Positions 7,441-16,340 of a DNA stretch of 64,000 bases are shown here, in pieces. The DNA comes from Aquabacterium sp. J223. GTDB lineage: Bacteria > Pseudomonadota > Gammaproteobacteria > Burkholderiales > Burkholderiaceae_C. The notes under the pieces were generated by a model. That model saw only the letters and a list, made by a program, of their open reading frames with translations, made no database searches and was not told where the DNA came from. Position numbers and translations under genes: made by a program. The DNA is taken from assembly GCF_024666615.1 (NCBI RefSeq), contig NZ_CP088297.1, positions 1,674,001 through 1,738,000 on the forward strand, given 5' to 3'. Position 1 is the first letter of the stretch, and the number at the start of each line of letters is the position of its first letter.

Positions 7441-9489
7441 ATGACCACGCTGCCCGTGCCGCTGACACCGTCCCTGCCCGGGGCACTGCCCCGCGCGTTG
7501 ACGCAGGGCCTGCTGCTGGCGCTGGCCTACGGCGCGGCGGCGCGCCTCGGGCTGGCCTACTCCAGCCTGGCGCCCAACGTCACGTTGGTCTGGGCGCCCA
7601 CCGGCCTGAGCCTGTTCGTGCTGTTGCGCTGGGGGCCGCGCCCGGCCTGGGGCATCGTGCTGGGCGACCTCATCGCCAATGCCGGCACGGGGGCGTCGGT
7701 GGCGGCCATCCTCGGCATCTCGCTGGGCAACCTGGTGCAGACCTTCTTCGGCTGGTGGGCGTTGCGCCGGGTGGGCTTCGACAACGCCCTCGGCCGCGTG
7801 CGCGACGTGGTGGCGCTGCTGGCCCTGGGCACCGCCGGTGCGGCGTTGAGCGCGGCCATCGGCCCCACCGCGCTGTGGCTGGACGGGACGCTGCCCACCG
7901 AGGCGCTGCGCGACGTGGCGCTGCAGTGGTGGATGGGCGATGCGGCGGGCGTGGTGGTGCTCACGCCCTGGCTGCTGGCCTGGTGGCAGCGGCCGCGCCG
8001 GCTGGCGCCCCGCGCGTTGGCGCAGGCGGTGCTGCTGGCGCTGGTGCTGCTCGCCTTGTGCGTGCTGGTGTTCGGGCCCTTGGTGCGGGCCGGCTACTAC
8101 CCGGCGTCGCTGGCGCTGTTTCCGATGGCGGTGTGGGCCGCGCTGCGGTTCGGTCTGCGCGGGGCCACGCTGCTGACGCTGGCCGTCACGGTGGCGGCGG
8201 TGTGGGGCACGGTGCGCGGCACGGGCCCCTTCGTCGACGGCGACCTCACCAGCAGCCTGGTGCGCTGGTGGGTGTTCGCCAACGTCATCACCGTCACCAG
8301 CCTGCTGCTGGCCGCCGCGCAGGGCGAGCGCGACGCGGCCCGCGCCCAGGCCATCCGCGACCGCGACTTCGGCGATGCCATCCTCGATGCCGAGGGCGCG
8401 CTGGTCGTCGTGCTGGATGCCCAGGGCCGCATCCTGCGCATCAACCGCAGCCTGGAGCAGGCCACCGGCTTTGCCGCGCACGACGTGGTGGGTCGGCTGT
8501 TCGAGGACGCGCTCATCCCCGAGGCGCAACACGACAAGGTGGCCGGCCATGCCGAGCTGCTGCGCCTGCGGGTGAGCGACCGGGCACGGCTGGACAGCGG
8601 CCTGCGCTGCCGCCAGGGTCCGCCGATCACGGTGTCGTGGACCGCCAGCGCGCTGCGCGACCGCGACGGCCGCATGACCCACGCCATCGTGTCCGGCGTC
8701 GACGTCAGCGCCCGCGTGGCCGCGGCCGAGGCGTTGCGCCATGCCCGGCGCGTGCTGGAGCAGCGCGTGGCCGAACGCACCCGCGACCTGGCGCAGGCGA
8801 ACGACGCCCTGCAGGTGCAGATGGCCGAGCGCGCGCGACTGGAGCAGGAGCTGCTGCAGTTGGCCGAGCAGTCGCAGCAGCACTTCGGCCGCGAGCTGCA
8901 CGACGGGCTGGGCCAGCACCTGACCGCCACCGCCATCCAGGCCGAGCTGCTGGCGCGCGACCTGGAGGCTGCCGGCGCGGCGCAGGCCCAGCGCAGCGCC
9001 GAGCAGATCGAGGCCATGGTCAGCGACGCGGTGGCGCAGGCGCGCCGCCTGGCGCATGGCCTGTTCCCGGTGGCGATGGACGACGACGGCCTGACCGCCG
9101 CGCTGCGCACCCTTGCCGACAGCACCGAGCGGCAGACGCGTCGGCGCTGCACCCTGCGGGTGTCGGGTGCGGTGGACCTGCCAGACCACGCGATGGCCAT
9201 TCACGTCTACCGCATCGCCCAGGAGGCGCTCGCCAATGCGCTGAAGCATGCACCCGGCGCGGCCATCGAGATCGAACTCATGCAGGACGGGCCGATGCCG
9301 GCGCTGCACGTCCGCAACGGCGCCGGCGGTGGCGCGGCCGCGGCCACCGGCGGCATCGGCCTGCGGTTGATGCGGCACCGTGCCCAGCTCATCGGTGCCG
9401 CGCTCCAGGCCGGGCCGGACGGCGAGGGTGGCTGGCGCGTCGTGCTGGCGTGGCCGGGGAACGAGCGCCACGACGGGGAGCGCGCATGA
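7441..9489 (+). CDS. MASE1-type membrane sensor histidine kinase (NarL/DegS-type kinase core)
   Basis: 682 residues. About residues 15-290 form a multi-spanning MASE1-like sensor (LGLAYSSLAPNVTLVWAPTG and LVQTFFGWWALRRVG are typical). A PAS domain follows at about 310-420 (ILDAEGALVVVLDAQGRIL, then VSGVDVSARVAAAEALRHAR), then a coiled coil (ERTRDLAQANDALQVQMAER). The dimerisation/phosphoacceptor helix is of the HisKA_3 kind, with His at residue 487 in FGRELHDGLGQHLTATAIQ. The ATPase domain includes YRIAQEALANALKHA and a glycine-rich G-box (GIGLRLMRHRAQLIG). It should phosphorylate the response regulator encoded 4 nt into its stop. The signal is unknown; proximity to the BMP operon makes control of that operon a reasonable guess. 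Confidence 0.9.
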   Translation: MTTLPVPLTPSLPGALPRALTQGLLLALAYGAAARLGLAYSSLAPNVTLVWAPTGLSLFVLLRWGPRPAWGIVLGDLIANAGTGASVAAILGISLGNLVQTFFGWWALRRVGFDNALGRVRDVVALLALGTAGAALSAAIGPTALWLDGTLPTEALRDVALQWWMGDAAGVVVLTPWLLAWWQRPRRLAPRALAQAVLLALVLLALCVLVFGPLVRAGYYPASLALFPMAVWAALRFGLRGATLLTLAVTVAAVWGTVRGTGPFVDGDLTSSLVRWWVFANVITVTSLLLAAAQGERDAARAQAIRDRDFGDAILDAEGALVVVLDAQGRILRINRSLEQATGFAAHDVVGRLFEDALIPEAQHDKVAGHAELLRLRVSDRARLDSGLRCRQGPPITVSWTASALRDRDGRMTHAIVSGVDVSARVAAAEALRHARRVLEQRVAERTRDLAQANDALQVQMAERARLEQELLQLAEQSQQHFGRELHDGLGQHLTATAIQAELLARDLEAAGAAQAQRSAEQIEAMVSDAVAQARRLAHGLFPVAMDDDGLTAALRTLADSTERQTRRRCTLRVSGAVDLPDHAMAIHVYRIAQEALANALKHAPGAAIEIELMQDGPMPALHVRNGAGGGAAAATGGIGLRLMRHRAQLIGAALQAGPDGEGGWRVVLAWPGNERHDGERA

Positions 9490-10127
9490 CGCCGGTCTTG
9501 ATCGTCGACGACCACCCCATCCTGCGGCATGGCATCGGCCAGCTGGTCGGCCGCGAGAGCGACTTCACGGTCTGCGGCGAGGCGGGCAGCGTCGACGAGG
9601 CGCTGACGGTGTTGGCCACGCGGCACGTCGAGCTGATGGTGGTCGACCTGTCGCTCGAACAGCGGTCGGGGCTGGAGCTGATCCGGCTGGCCAGGTCCCG
9701 GCACCCGCAGGTGCGCAGCCTGGTGCTGTCCATGCACGACGAGCGGCTGCAGGCCGAGCGCGCGCTGCGCGCCGGTGCCCGCGGCTACGTGATGAAGCAG
9801 GAGGCCACGCGCAAGATCGTCGCCGCGCTGCGGGCGGTGCGCGAGGGGCAGGTCTACGTCAGCGAGGCCATCGCCAGCGACCTGCTGGAGCGCCTCACTG
9901 GCGCGGCCGAGGCGAGCCCCGGCGGCCTGAAGGGGTTGAGCGAACGCGAGGCCGAGGTGCTGCGCCTCATCGGCCGCGGGCTGAAGACCGGCGAAATCGC
10001 CCGCGCCCTGCACCGCAGCGTCCACACCATCGAAACCCACCGCGCCAGCATCAAGCGCAAGCTGGGGCTGAAGACCGCCGCCGAGCTGTCACGGGCCGCG
10101 TATGCACTGGACGACGAGGCGCGTTGA
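9486..10127 (+). CDS. LuxR/NarL-family response regulator
   Basis: 213 residues; the ATG overlaps the kinase TGA. The receiver domain is at residues 1-120, with acidic Asp8/Asp9 (LIVDDHPILRHG), phosphoacceptor Asp54 (VELMVVDLSLEQRSG) and Lys in GYVMKQEATRKIV. The C-terminal LuxR-type HTH is at about 145-205 (LSEREAEVLRLIGRGLKTGE, then HRSVHTIETHRASIKRKLGL). It is the cognate partner of the MASE1 kinase just upstream and probably a DNA-binding activator. Targets cannot be read from the sequence. Confidence 0.93.
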   Translation: MTPVLIVDDHPILRHGIGQLVGRESDFTVCGEAGSVDEALTVLATRHVELMVVDLSLEQRSGLELIRLARSRHPQVRSLVLSMHDERLQAERALRAGARGYVMKQEATRKIVAALRAVREGQVYVSEAIASDLLERLTGAAEASPGGLKGLSEREAEVLRLIGRGLKTGEIARALHRSVHTIETHRASIKRKLGLKTAAELSRAAYALDDEAR

Positions 10128-10180
10128 GGGATGCCGGCGACACGGGTGGTGTGCCACCGGGCATGCCGGGCCGCGGATCG

Positions 10181-10450
10181 TCAGCCGCCCGTCGGCGGCG
10201 GCACCTCGTCGGGCGGGGAGGGGCACAGCGCTTCGCGGTGGGCCCGCAGCGACTGCAGCACGGCCGGGCTGAGGCCTTCGCCGCCGGCGTCCAGGTGCGC
10301 GAAGAGCTGCCGGCGCATGCGCGGCTCCCAGAACTTCCGGATGTGACCGGCGATCCCGTCGTCCACTTCCTGCGGGTCGGGCATGGCGACGAAGAAGTCG
10401 CCGATGCTGTTGGCCATGCGGACCAAATGCTGGGTCGAGTCGTTGCTCAT
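10181..10450 (-). CDS. fdsD: NAD-dependent formate dehydrogenase, delta subunit
   Basis: An 89-residue protein beginning MSNDSTQHLVRMANSIGDFF, matching FdsD of soluble NAD-dependent formate dehydrogenases. It has a DDGIAGHIRKFWEPRMRRQL core and a low-complexity tail. Its ATG (complement of 10448-10450) overlaps the stop of fdhD. It is the last gene of the fds operon. In Rhodobacter and Cupriavidus the delta subunit is a small component needed for an active complex, without cofactors of its own. Confidence 0.9.
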   Translation of the reverse strand: MSNDSTQHLVRMANSIGDFFVAMPDPQEVDDGIAGHIRKFWEPRMRRQLFAHLDAGGEGLSPAVLQSLRAHREALCPSPPDEVPPPTGG

Positions 10451-11268
10451 GGGGCCGGAAAGATCAGTCGTTCGGCATGGCTGTACGCCACCCAGTCGTC
10501 GCCGCGGGCGAAGCCGAGCAGGGTGAGGCCGGCGTCGTCGGCCGTGTGCACCGCCAGTGCGGTGGGCGCGGAGATGGCGGCCATCAGCGAGACGCCGGCG
10601 CGCGCGGTCTTCTGCACCATCTCGTAGCTGGCACGGCTGGTGACGACGACGAAGCCCTCGGCGGCCGGCAGCGCCTGGCGGGCCAGGGCGCCGACCAGCT
10701 TGTCGAGCGCGTTGTGGCGGCCGACGTCCTCGCGCACGAGGTCGATGCGGCCGTCGGCGCGGCACCAGCCGGCGGCATGGGTGGCGCCGGTGGCCCGGGC
10801 CAGCGACTGGTGCTCCTTGAGCTGGCGCAACCCGCGGGCCACCGCCGCGGCGTCGAAGCGCGCCGGCTGCGCCACGCCGCCGCCCACGCCGGGCAGCGCG
10901 GTGGCCAGGCTGTCGGTGCCGCACAGGCCGCAGCCGGTGCGGCCGGCCATCGTGCGGCGGCGTTCCTTCAGCCGCACCATGCAGCGGCTGGCGATCTCCA
11001 GGTCGAGCACCCAGCCCTCGGCGGCCTCGGCCGCCTCGACGCCGAACACGTCGGCGGCGCCGTCGACCAGCCCCTCGCTGAGCGAGAAGCCGACGGCGAA
11101 GTCCTCCAGGTCGAGCGGGGTGCACAGCATCACCGCATGGCTCACGCCGTTGTACTGCAGCGCCACCGGCACCTCGTCGGCCACCCAGTCGCCGACCGCG
11201 CGCACCGCGCCGTCGCGGCGGGCGAGGGCCTGCACGCGGCGGGCGCCGGGGACGTCGTCCAGGCTCAC
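10447..11268 (-). CDS. fdhD: Formate dehydrogenase accessory sulfurtransferase FdhD (FdsC)
   Basis: 273 residues from a GTG start overlapping the fdsA stop (start and stop share 11265-11268). FdhD motifs are DLEDFAVGFSLSEGLV, the cysteine motif GCGLCGTDSLAT that relays sulfur, and EDVGRHNALDKLVG. The family transfers sulfur from a cysteine desulfurase to the molybdenum-bisMGD cofactor before insertion into formate dehydrogenase. Its place between fdsA and fdsD is the usual fdsGBACD order, where it is also called fdsC. Confidence 0.93.
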   Translation of the reverse strand: MSLDDVPGARRVQALARRDGAVRAVGDWVADEVPVALQYNGVSHAVMLCTPLDLEDFAVGFSLSEGLVDGAADVFGVEAAEAAEGWVLDLEIASRCMVRLKERRRTMAGRTGCGLCGTDSLATALPGVGGGVAQPARFDAAAVARGLRQLKEHQSLARATGATHAAGWCRADGRIDLVREDVGRHNALDKLVGALARQALPAAEGFVVVTSRASYEMVQKTARAGVSLMAAISAPTALAVHTADDAGLTLLGFARGDDWVAYSHAERLIFPAP

Positions 11269-14138
11269 TTGGCCGGCACCGCCTCGGCCGGCTTGGCCGA
11301 CGCCAGCAGGTCCAGCTGCGTGCGGTTGAAGCGTCCGTACTCCTGCTGCCACTGCGAGGGCTGGGCCACCGGCATCACCTGCACCGCCGTCACCTTGTAC
11401 TCGGGGCAGTTGGTGGCCCAGTCGGAGTTGTCGGTGGTGATGACGTTGGCGCCGCTCTCGGGGAAGTGGAAGGTGGTGTAGACCACGCCGGGCTGCATGC
11501 GCTCGCTCAACTGCGCGCGCAGCACCGTCTCGCCGGCGCGGCTCTGGATGCCGACCCAGTCGCCTTCCCGGATGCCGCGCTCCTCGGCGTCGTGCGGGTG
11601 GATCTCCAGCCGGTCCTCGTGGTGCCACAGGTTGTTGGCGGTGCGCCGGGTCTGCGCGCCGACGTTGTACTGGCTGAGGATGCGGCCGGTGGTCAGCAGC
11701 AGCGGGTAGCGGCGGGTGACCTTCTCGTCGGTGGGCACGTACTGCGTGATGATGAAGCGGCCCTTGCCGCGCACGAAGTGGTCGACGTGCATGATGGCCG
11801 TGCCGGCTTCGTCCGTGTCCTCGTTGCAGGGCCACTGCACGCTGCCCAGGCGCTTGATCTTGTCGTAGCTGACGCCGCGGAAGGTGGGCGTCAGCGCCGC
11901 GATCTCGTCCATGATCTGCGACGGGTGCTCGTAGTGCATCGGGTAGCCCAGCGCATTGGCCAGCAGTTGCGTCACCTCCCAGTCGGCGTAGCCGGCCAGC
12001 GGCTTCATCACCTTGGTCACGCGCGAGATGCGGCGCTCGGCGTTGGTGAAGGTGCCGTCCTTCTCCAGGAACGACGCCCCGGGCAGGAAGACGTGGGCGT
12101 ACTTGGCGGTCTCGTTGAGGAAGATGTCCTGCACCACCAGGCACTCCATCGCCGACAGCGCGGCGGTGACGTGCTGCGTGTTGGGGTCGGACTGCACGAT
12201 GTCCTCGCCCTCGCAGTACAGCCCCATGAAGCTGCCGTCCAGCGCGGCGTCGAACATGTTCGGGATGCGCAGGCCCGGCTCGGCCTGGATGGGCACGCCC
12301 CAGGCCGCCTCGAACTCGGCGCGCACGGTGGTGTCGCTGACATGCCGGTAGCCCGGCAGCTCATGCGGGAAGCTGCCCATGTCGCAGCTGCCCTGTACGT
12401 TGTTCTGGCCGCGCAGCGGGTTCACGCCCACGCCCTCGCGGCCGACGTTGCCGGTGGCCATGGCCAGGTTGGCGATGCCCATCACCATGGTCGAGCCCTG
12501 CGCATGCTCGGTCACGCCCAGGCCGTAGTAGATGGCGGCGTTCTTGCCCTTCGTCGCGTACAGGCGCGCCGCGCGCCGCATGGCCTCGGCCGGCACGCCG
12601 GTCACCTCGGCCATCGCCTCGGGCGAGTTCTCGGGCCGTGCCACGAACTCGCGCCACTGCGCGAAGCTCTTGTCGTCGCAGCGCTGCGCGATGTAGGCCT
12701 CGTCGAGCAGGCCCTCGGTGACCACCACGTGCGCCAGCGCGGTGATGACGGCGACGTTGGTGCCCGGCCGCAGCTGCAGGTGGACGTCGGCCTTGACGTG
12801 CGGCGCGTCGACCAGGTCGATGCGGCGCGGGTCGACCACGATGAGCTTGGCGCCCTCGCGCAGCCGCTTCTTCATGCGCGAGGCGAACACCGGGTGCGCG
12901 TCGCTCGGGTTGGCGCCGATGACCATGATCACGTCGGACTGCTCGACCGACTTGAAGGTCTGCGTGCCGGCCGAGGTGCCGAAGGTCTGGCCCAGGCCGT
13001 AGCCGGTGGGCGAATGGCAGACGCGGGCGCAGGTGTCGACGTTGTTGTTGCCGAAGGCCGCGCGCACCAGCTTCTGCACCAGGTACGTCTCTTCATTGGT
13101 GCAGCGGCTGGAGGTGATGCCGCCGATCGAGTCGCGGCCGTGCTGGGCCTGGATGCGCTTGAACTCGCTGGCGGCGTAGCCGATCGCCTCCTCCCACGAC
13201 ACCTCGGTCCAGGGGTCGGTGATCTTCTTGCGGATCATCGGCTTGGTGATGCGGTCCTTGTGGGTGGCGTAGCCCCAGGCGAAGCGGCCCTTGACGCAGG
13301 AGTGGCCCTCGTTGGCCTGGCCGTCCTTCCACGGCGTCATGCGGATGACCTCCTCGCCGCGCACCTCGGCCTTGAAGCCGCAGCCCACGCCGCAGTAGGC
13401 GCAGGTGGTGATGACGCTCTTGGTCGGCATGCCGAGCGAGATGACCGACTTCTCCTGCAGCGTGGCGGTGGGGCAGGCCTGCACGCAGGCGCCGCAGCTC
13501 ACGCACTCGCTGTCCATGAAGGGCTGGTCCTGGCCAGCCGACACCCGCGAGTCGAAGCCGCGGCCCGAGATCGTCAGCGCGAAGGTGCCCTGGGTCTCCT
13601 CGCAGGCGCGCACGCAGCGGTTGCAGACGATGCACTTGCTCGGGTCATAGGTGAAGTACGGGTTGGACTCGTCCTTCGTGTCGTTCAGGTGGTGCGCGCC
13701 GGCCGCCTCGCCCACGCCGTAGCGGACGTTGCGCAGGCCGACCTCGCCGGCCATGTCCTGCAATTCGCAGTCGCCGTTGGCGCTGCAGGTCAGGCAGTCC
13801 AGCGGGTGGTCGCTGATGTACAGCTCCATCACGTTGCGCCGCAGGTCCTGCAGCTTGGCGCTCTGGGTGCGCACCACCATGCCGTTCTCCACCGGCGTGG
13901 TGCAGGAGGCCGGGTAGCCCTTGCGGCCCTCGATCTCGACCAGGCACATGCGGCAGGAGCCCCAGGCCTCCAGGCTGTCGGTGGCGCAGAGCTTGGGGAT
14001 GTTGGTGCCGGCCTCGGCGGCGGCCCGCATGACGGAGGTGCCCGCCGGCACCGTCACCGGCTGGCCGTCGATGGTCAGCGTGACCAGGGCGGTGGATTCG
14101 CGCTTCGGCGTGCCGAGGTCGATCTCGTGGATGCGCAT
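11265..14138 (-). CDS. fdsA: NAD-dependent formate dehydrogenase, catalytic alpha subunit (Mo-bisMGD, Fe-S)
   Basis: 957 residues, normal for FdsA. The N-terminal [2Fe-2S] ferredoxin domain has cysteines in KLCATDSLEAWGSCRMCLVE. A His/Cys [4Fe-4S] site follows (HPLDCLTCSANGDCELQ), then two bacterial-ferredoxin clusters (CIVCNRCVRACEE and CVSCGACVQACPTATL). The molybdopterin domain begins with CAYCGVGCGF, and the probable Mo-ligand cysteine is in CARVCHSPTGYGLG. C-terminal motifs include TTGRILSQYNVGAQTRRT and HPHDAEERGIREGDWVG. It oxidises formate to CO2 and passes electrons through the Fe-S chain to FdsB/FdsG. A clear ribosome site (GAAGGAG) lies before the ATG, 10 nt after fdsB. Confidence 0.97.
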   Translation of the reverse strand: MRIHEIDLGTPKRESTALVTLTIDGQPVTVPAGTSVMRAAAEAGTNIPKLCATDSLEAWGSCRMCLVEIEGRKGYPASCTTPVENGMVVRTQSAKLQDLRRNVMELYISDHPLDCLTCSANGDCELQDMAGEVGLRNVRYGVGEAAGAHHLNDTKDESNPYFTYDPSKCIVCNRCVRACEETQGTFALTISGRGFDSRVSAGQDQPFMDSECVSCGACVQACPTATLQEKSVISLGMPTKSVITTCAYCGVGCGFKAEVRGEEVIRMTPWKDGQANEGHSCVKGRFAWGYATHKDRITKPMIRKKITDPWTEVSWEEAIGYAASEFKRIQAQHGRDSIGGITSSRCTNEETYLVQKLVRAAFGNNNVDTCARVCHSPTGYGLGQTFGTSAGTQTFKSVEQSDVIMVIGANPSDAHPVFASRMKKRLREGAKLIVVDPRRIDLVDAPHVKADVHLQLRPGTNVAVITALAHVVVTEGLLDEAYIAQRCDDKSFAQWREFVARPENSPEAMAEVTGVPAEAMRRAARLYATKGKNAAIYYGLGVTEHAQGSTMVMGIANLAMATGNVGREGVGVNPLRGQNNVQGSCDMGSFPHELPGYRHVSDTTVRAEFEAAWGVPIQAEPGLRIPNMFDAALDGSFMGLYCEGEDIVQSDPNTQHVTAALSAMECLVVQDIFLNETAKYAHVFLPGASFLEKDGTFTNAERRISRVTKVMKPLAGYADWEVTQLLANALGYPMHYEHPSQIMDEIAALTPTFRGVSYDKIKRLGSVQWPCNEDTDEAGTAIMHVDHFVRGKGRFIITQYVPTDEKVTRRYPLLLTTGRILSQYNVGAQTRRTANNLWHHEDRLEIHPHDAEERGIREGDWVGIQSRAGETVLRAQLSERMQPGVVYTTFHFPESGANVITTDNSDWATNCPEYKVTAVQVMPVAQPSQWQQEYGRFNRTQLDLLASAKPAEAVPAK

Positions 14139-14148
14139 GGCGGCTCCT

Positions 14149-15702
14149 TCAGGCGGCGTCGGCTTGGGTCAGGCCGAAGTCGCGCGGGTAATGGGTGAGG
14201 GCGGAGAGCACCGGGTACGGTGTCATGCCGCCCATGGCGCACAGGCTGCCGTGCAGCATGGTGTCGCAGAGTTCCTTGAGCAGGATGACCTGCTGCTCTC
14301 GTTCACGGCCGGCGGTGATGCGGTCGATGACCTCGACCCCACGGGTGGAGCCGATGCGGCAGGGCGTGCACTTGCCGCAGCTCTCGATGGCGCAGAACTC
14401 CATCGCGTAGCGCGCCAGCTGCGCCAGGTCGGCGCTGTCGTCGTGCACCACCACGCCGCCGTGGCCCAGCACCGCGCCTACCGCGGCGTAGGCCTCGTAG
14501 TCCAGCGGCAGGTCCCACTGCGACTCGGGCACGTAGGCGCCCAGCGGCCCGCCGACCTGGATGGCCTTGACCGGCCGGCCGCTGGCGGTGCCGCCGCCGA
14601 AGTCGAACACCAGCTCGCGCAGGGTGCGGCCGAAGGGCAGTTCGAACAGGCCGCCGTGCCGGATGTTGCCGGCCAGCTGGAAGGGCAGGGTGCCGCGCGA
14701 GCGGCCGGCACCGAAGCCGGCGTAGTGCGCCGGGCCCTCGGCCAGGACGGTCGGCACCGCGGCGAAGGTGAGCACGTTGTTGATCACCGTCGGCCGGCCG
14801 AACAGGCCCTCGATCGCCGGCAGCGGCGGCTTGGCGCGCACGATGCCGCGCTCGCCCTCCAGGCTCTCCAGCATCGCCGTCTCCTCGCCGCAGACGTAGG
14901 AGCCGGCGCCCTTGCGCCATTCGAGGTCGAAGGCGCGTCCGGAGCCGAGCACCGACGCGCCGAGCACCCCCGCGGCCCGCGCGCGTCGCACGGCCTCGTC
15001 GAAGGTGCGGATCGCGTCCGGGTACTCCGAGCGGATGTAGACGAAGCCCTTGGTCGCGCCCACCGCCAGGCCGGCGATGGCCATGCCCTCGATGAGCATG
15101 AAGGGGTCGCCCTCCATCAGCATCCGGTCGGCGAAGGTGCCGCTGTCGCCCTCGTCCGCGTTGCAGACGACGTACTTCTGCTCGGCACTCGCCGCGGCCA
15201 CGGTGCGCCACTTGATGCCGGTGGGAAAGGCCGCGCCGCCGCGGCCGCGCAGGCCGGCGTCGAGCACCTGCTGCACGATGGCCGCCGGCTGGAGCGCCAG
15301 CGCCGCGCGCAGGCCCTTCAGCCCGCCCTGCGCCTCGTAGTCGGCCAGCGACAGCGGGTCGGTGAGGCCGCAGCGGGCGAAGGTCAGGCGCTGCTGGCGC
15401 TTCAGCCAGGTGATGTCGTCGGTGGGGCCGAGCGCCAGCGCATGCGGCCGGCCGTCGAGGAAGCCGGCCTCGAACAGCGAGGCCACGTCCTCGGCCTCCA
15501 CCGGGCCGTAGGCCACGCGGCCCTGGGCCGTCGCCACCTCGACCATCGTCTCCAGCCACAGCAGGCCGCGCGAGCCGTTGCGCACCACCTGCACGGCCAG
15601 GCCGCGGCTCGCCGCTTCCGCTTCGATGGCCGCGGCGACCGCATCGGCGCCCACCGCGAGGGCCGCGCTGTCGCGCGGCACGTAGACCCTGGTGCCGCTC
15701 AT
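14149..15702 (-). CDS. fdsB: NAD-dependent formate dehydrogenase, beta subunit (FMN/NADH-binding)
   Basis: 517 residues, starting at the ATG complementary to 15700-15702. About the first 100 residues are thioredoxin-fold-like; the rest is NuoF-like. The FMN/NADH loop is GLRGRGGAAFPTGIKWRT, YVVCNADEGDSGTFADR continues the nucleotide site, and the C-terminal [4Fe-4S] site is ESCGKCTPCRIGSTRG. It accepts electrons from FdsA and reduces NAD+. The start overlaps the fdsG stop by 4 nt. Confidence 0.96.
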   Translation of the reverse strand: MSGTRVYVPRDSAALAVGADAVAAAIEAEAASRGLAVQVVRNGSRGLLWLETMVEVATAQGRVAYGPVEAEDVASLFEAGFLDGRPHALALGPTDDITWLKRQQRLTFARCGLTDPLSLADYEAQGGLKGLRAALALQPAAIVQQVLDAGLRGRGGAAFPTGIKWRTVAAASAEQKYVVCNADEGDSGTFADRMLMEGDPFMLIEGMAIAGLAVGATKGFVYIRSEYPDAIRTFDEAVRRARAAGVLGASVLGSGRAFDLEWRKGAGSYVCGEETAMLESLEGERGIVRAKPPLPAIEGLFGRPTVINNVLTFAAVPTVLAEGPAHYAGFGAGRSRGTLPFQLAGNIRHGGLFELPFGRTLRELVFDFGGGTASGRPVKAIQVGGPLGAYVPESQWDLPLDYEAYAAVGAVLGHGGVVVHDDSADLAQLARYAMEFCAIESCGKCTPCRIGSTRGVEVIDRITAGREREQQVILLKELCDTMLHGSLCAMGGMTPYPVLSALTHYPRDFGLTQADAA

Positions 15703-16235
15703 GTCGCTTCCTTCAACGACGCCATCAGCCGCGCCAGCTTGGCCGGCGTCACCCGCGCCTGCGGCCGGTCGTCCAGCAGCACCGCCGGCGACTGGGCGCA
15801 CAGGCCCAGGCAGTAGATGGGCTCCACCGTGCAGCCGTGTTCGCGGCCCAGCGCCTCGGCCTGTGCCAGCAGCGCCTCGCCGCCCATCGTGCGGCAGCTC
15901 TCGGCGCGGCACACCTGCAGCACGTGCGCCCGGGCCGGCGTCTGCCGGAAGTGGTGGTAGTAGGTGATGACGCCGTGCACCTCGGCGCGCGAGCGGTTCA
16001 CCGCCTTGGCGATCATCGGCACCGCGTCGGCGGGCACATGGCCCAGCGCGTCCTGCACGCCGTGCAGGATGGGCAGCAGCGCGCCGTCCAGGTGGCGGCG
16101 CTCGGCAATCACGGCGGCCACCGCATCGGCCCAGGCCGGCGGCAGGGTGGCGGGCGGCGTGGACCGCGCGCCGGCCTGCGGCAGCAGTTCGTCCGGCGCC
16201 AGGGGGCCCGGGTGGTCATATGCGGTGCTTGGCAT
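15699..16235 (-). CDS. fdsG: NAD-dependent formate dehydrogenase, gamma subunit (NuoE-like)
   Basis: 178 residues, the first gene of the operon. NuoE/FdsG features are ILHGVQDALGHVPADAVPMI, VHGVITYYHHFRQTP and four [2Fe-2S] cysteines (CRAESCRTMGG, and CLGLCAQSPAVL). The first ~40 residues are proline/alanine-rich and probably disordered. The operon promoter should lie in 16236-16340, shared with the divergent regulator. Confidence 0.95.
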   Translation of the reverse strand: MPSTAYDHPGPLAPDELLPQAGARSTPPATLPPAWADAVAAVIAERRHLDGALLPILHGVQDALGHVPADAVPMIAKAVNRSRAEVHGVITYYHHFRQTPARAHVLQVCRAESCRTMGGEALLAQAEALGREHGCTVEPIYCLGLCAQSPAVLLDDRPQARVTPAKLARLMASLKEAT

Positions 16236-16254
16236 AACGGCTCGGCGGGTGGGT

Positions 16255-16278
16255 CCGCGCAATCTAGCCGTTGCGCGG
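16255..16278. promoter_or_regulatory. Perfect 8-bp inverted repeat in the fdsG/regulator intergenic region
   Basis: CCGCGCAA (16255-16262) and TTGCGCGG (16271-16278) are perfect arms around an 8-nt spacer, 20 bp upstream of the fdsG start and 63 bp upstream of the divergent regulator. A centre-to-centre spacing of 16 nt is about 1.5 helical turns. Candidate operator for the regulator at 16341 or another factor controlling both genes. Confidence 0.5.
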
Positions 16279-16311
16279 CACCGGCTCAATAGGCACCGCG
16301 CAGCCGATGTC

Positions 16312-16329
16312 ATGTGCTGCCGTGCACAT
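16312..16329. promoter_or_regulatory. Second inverted repeat next to the regulator start
   Basis: ATGTGC (16312-16317) and GCACAT (16324-16329) flank a 6-nt spacer and end 11 bp before the ATG at 16341. This position would suit autoregulation by the divergent regulator. It is distinct in sequence from the palindrome at 16255-16278. Confidence 0.45.
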
Positions 16330-16340
16330 AAACTCCGGAC

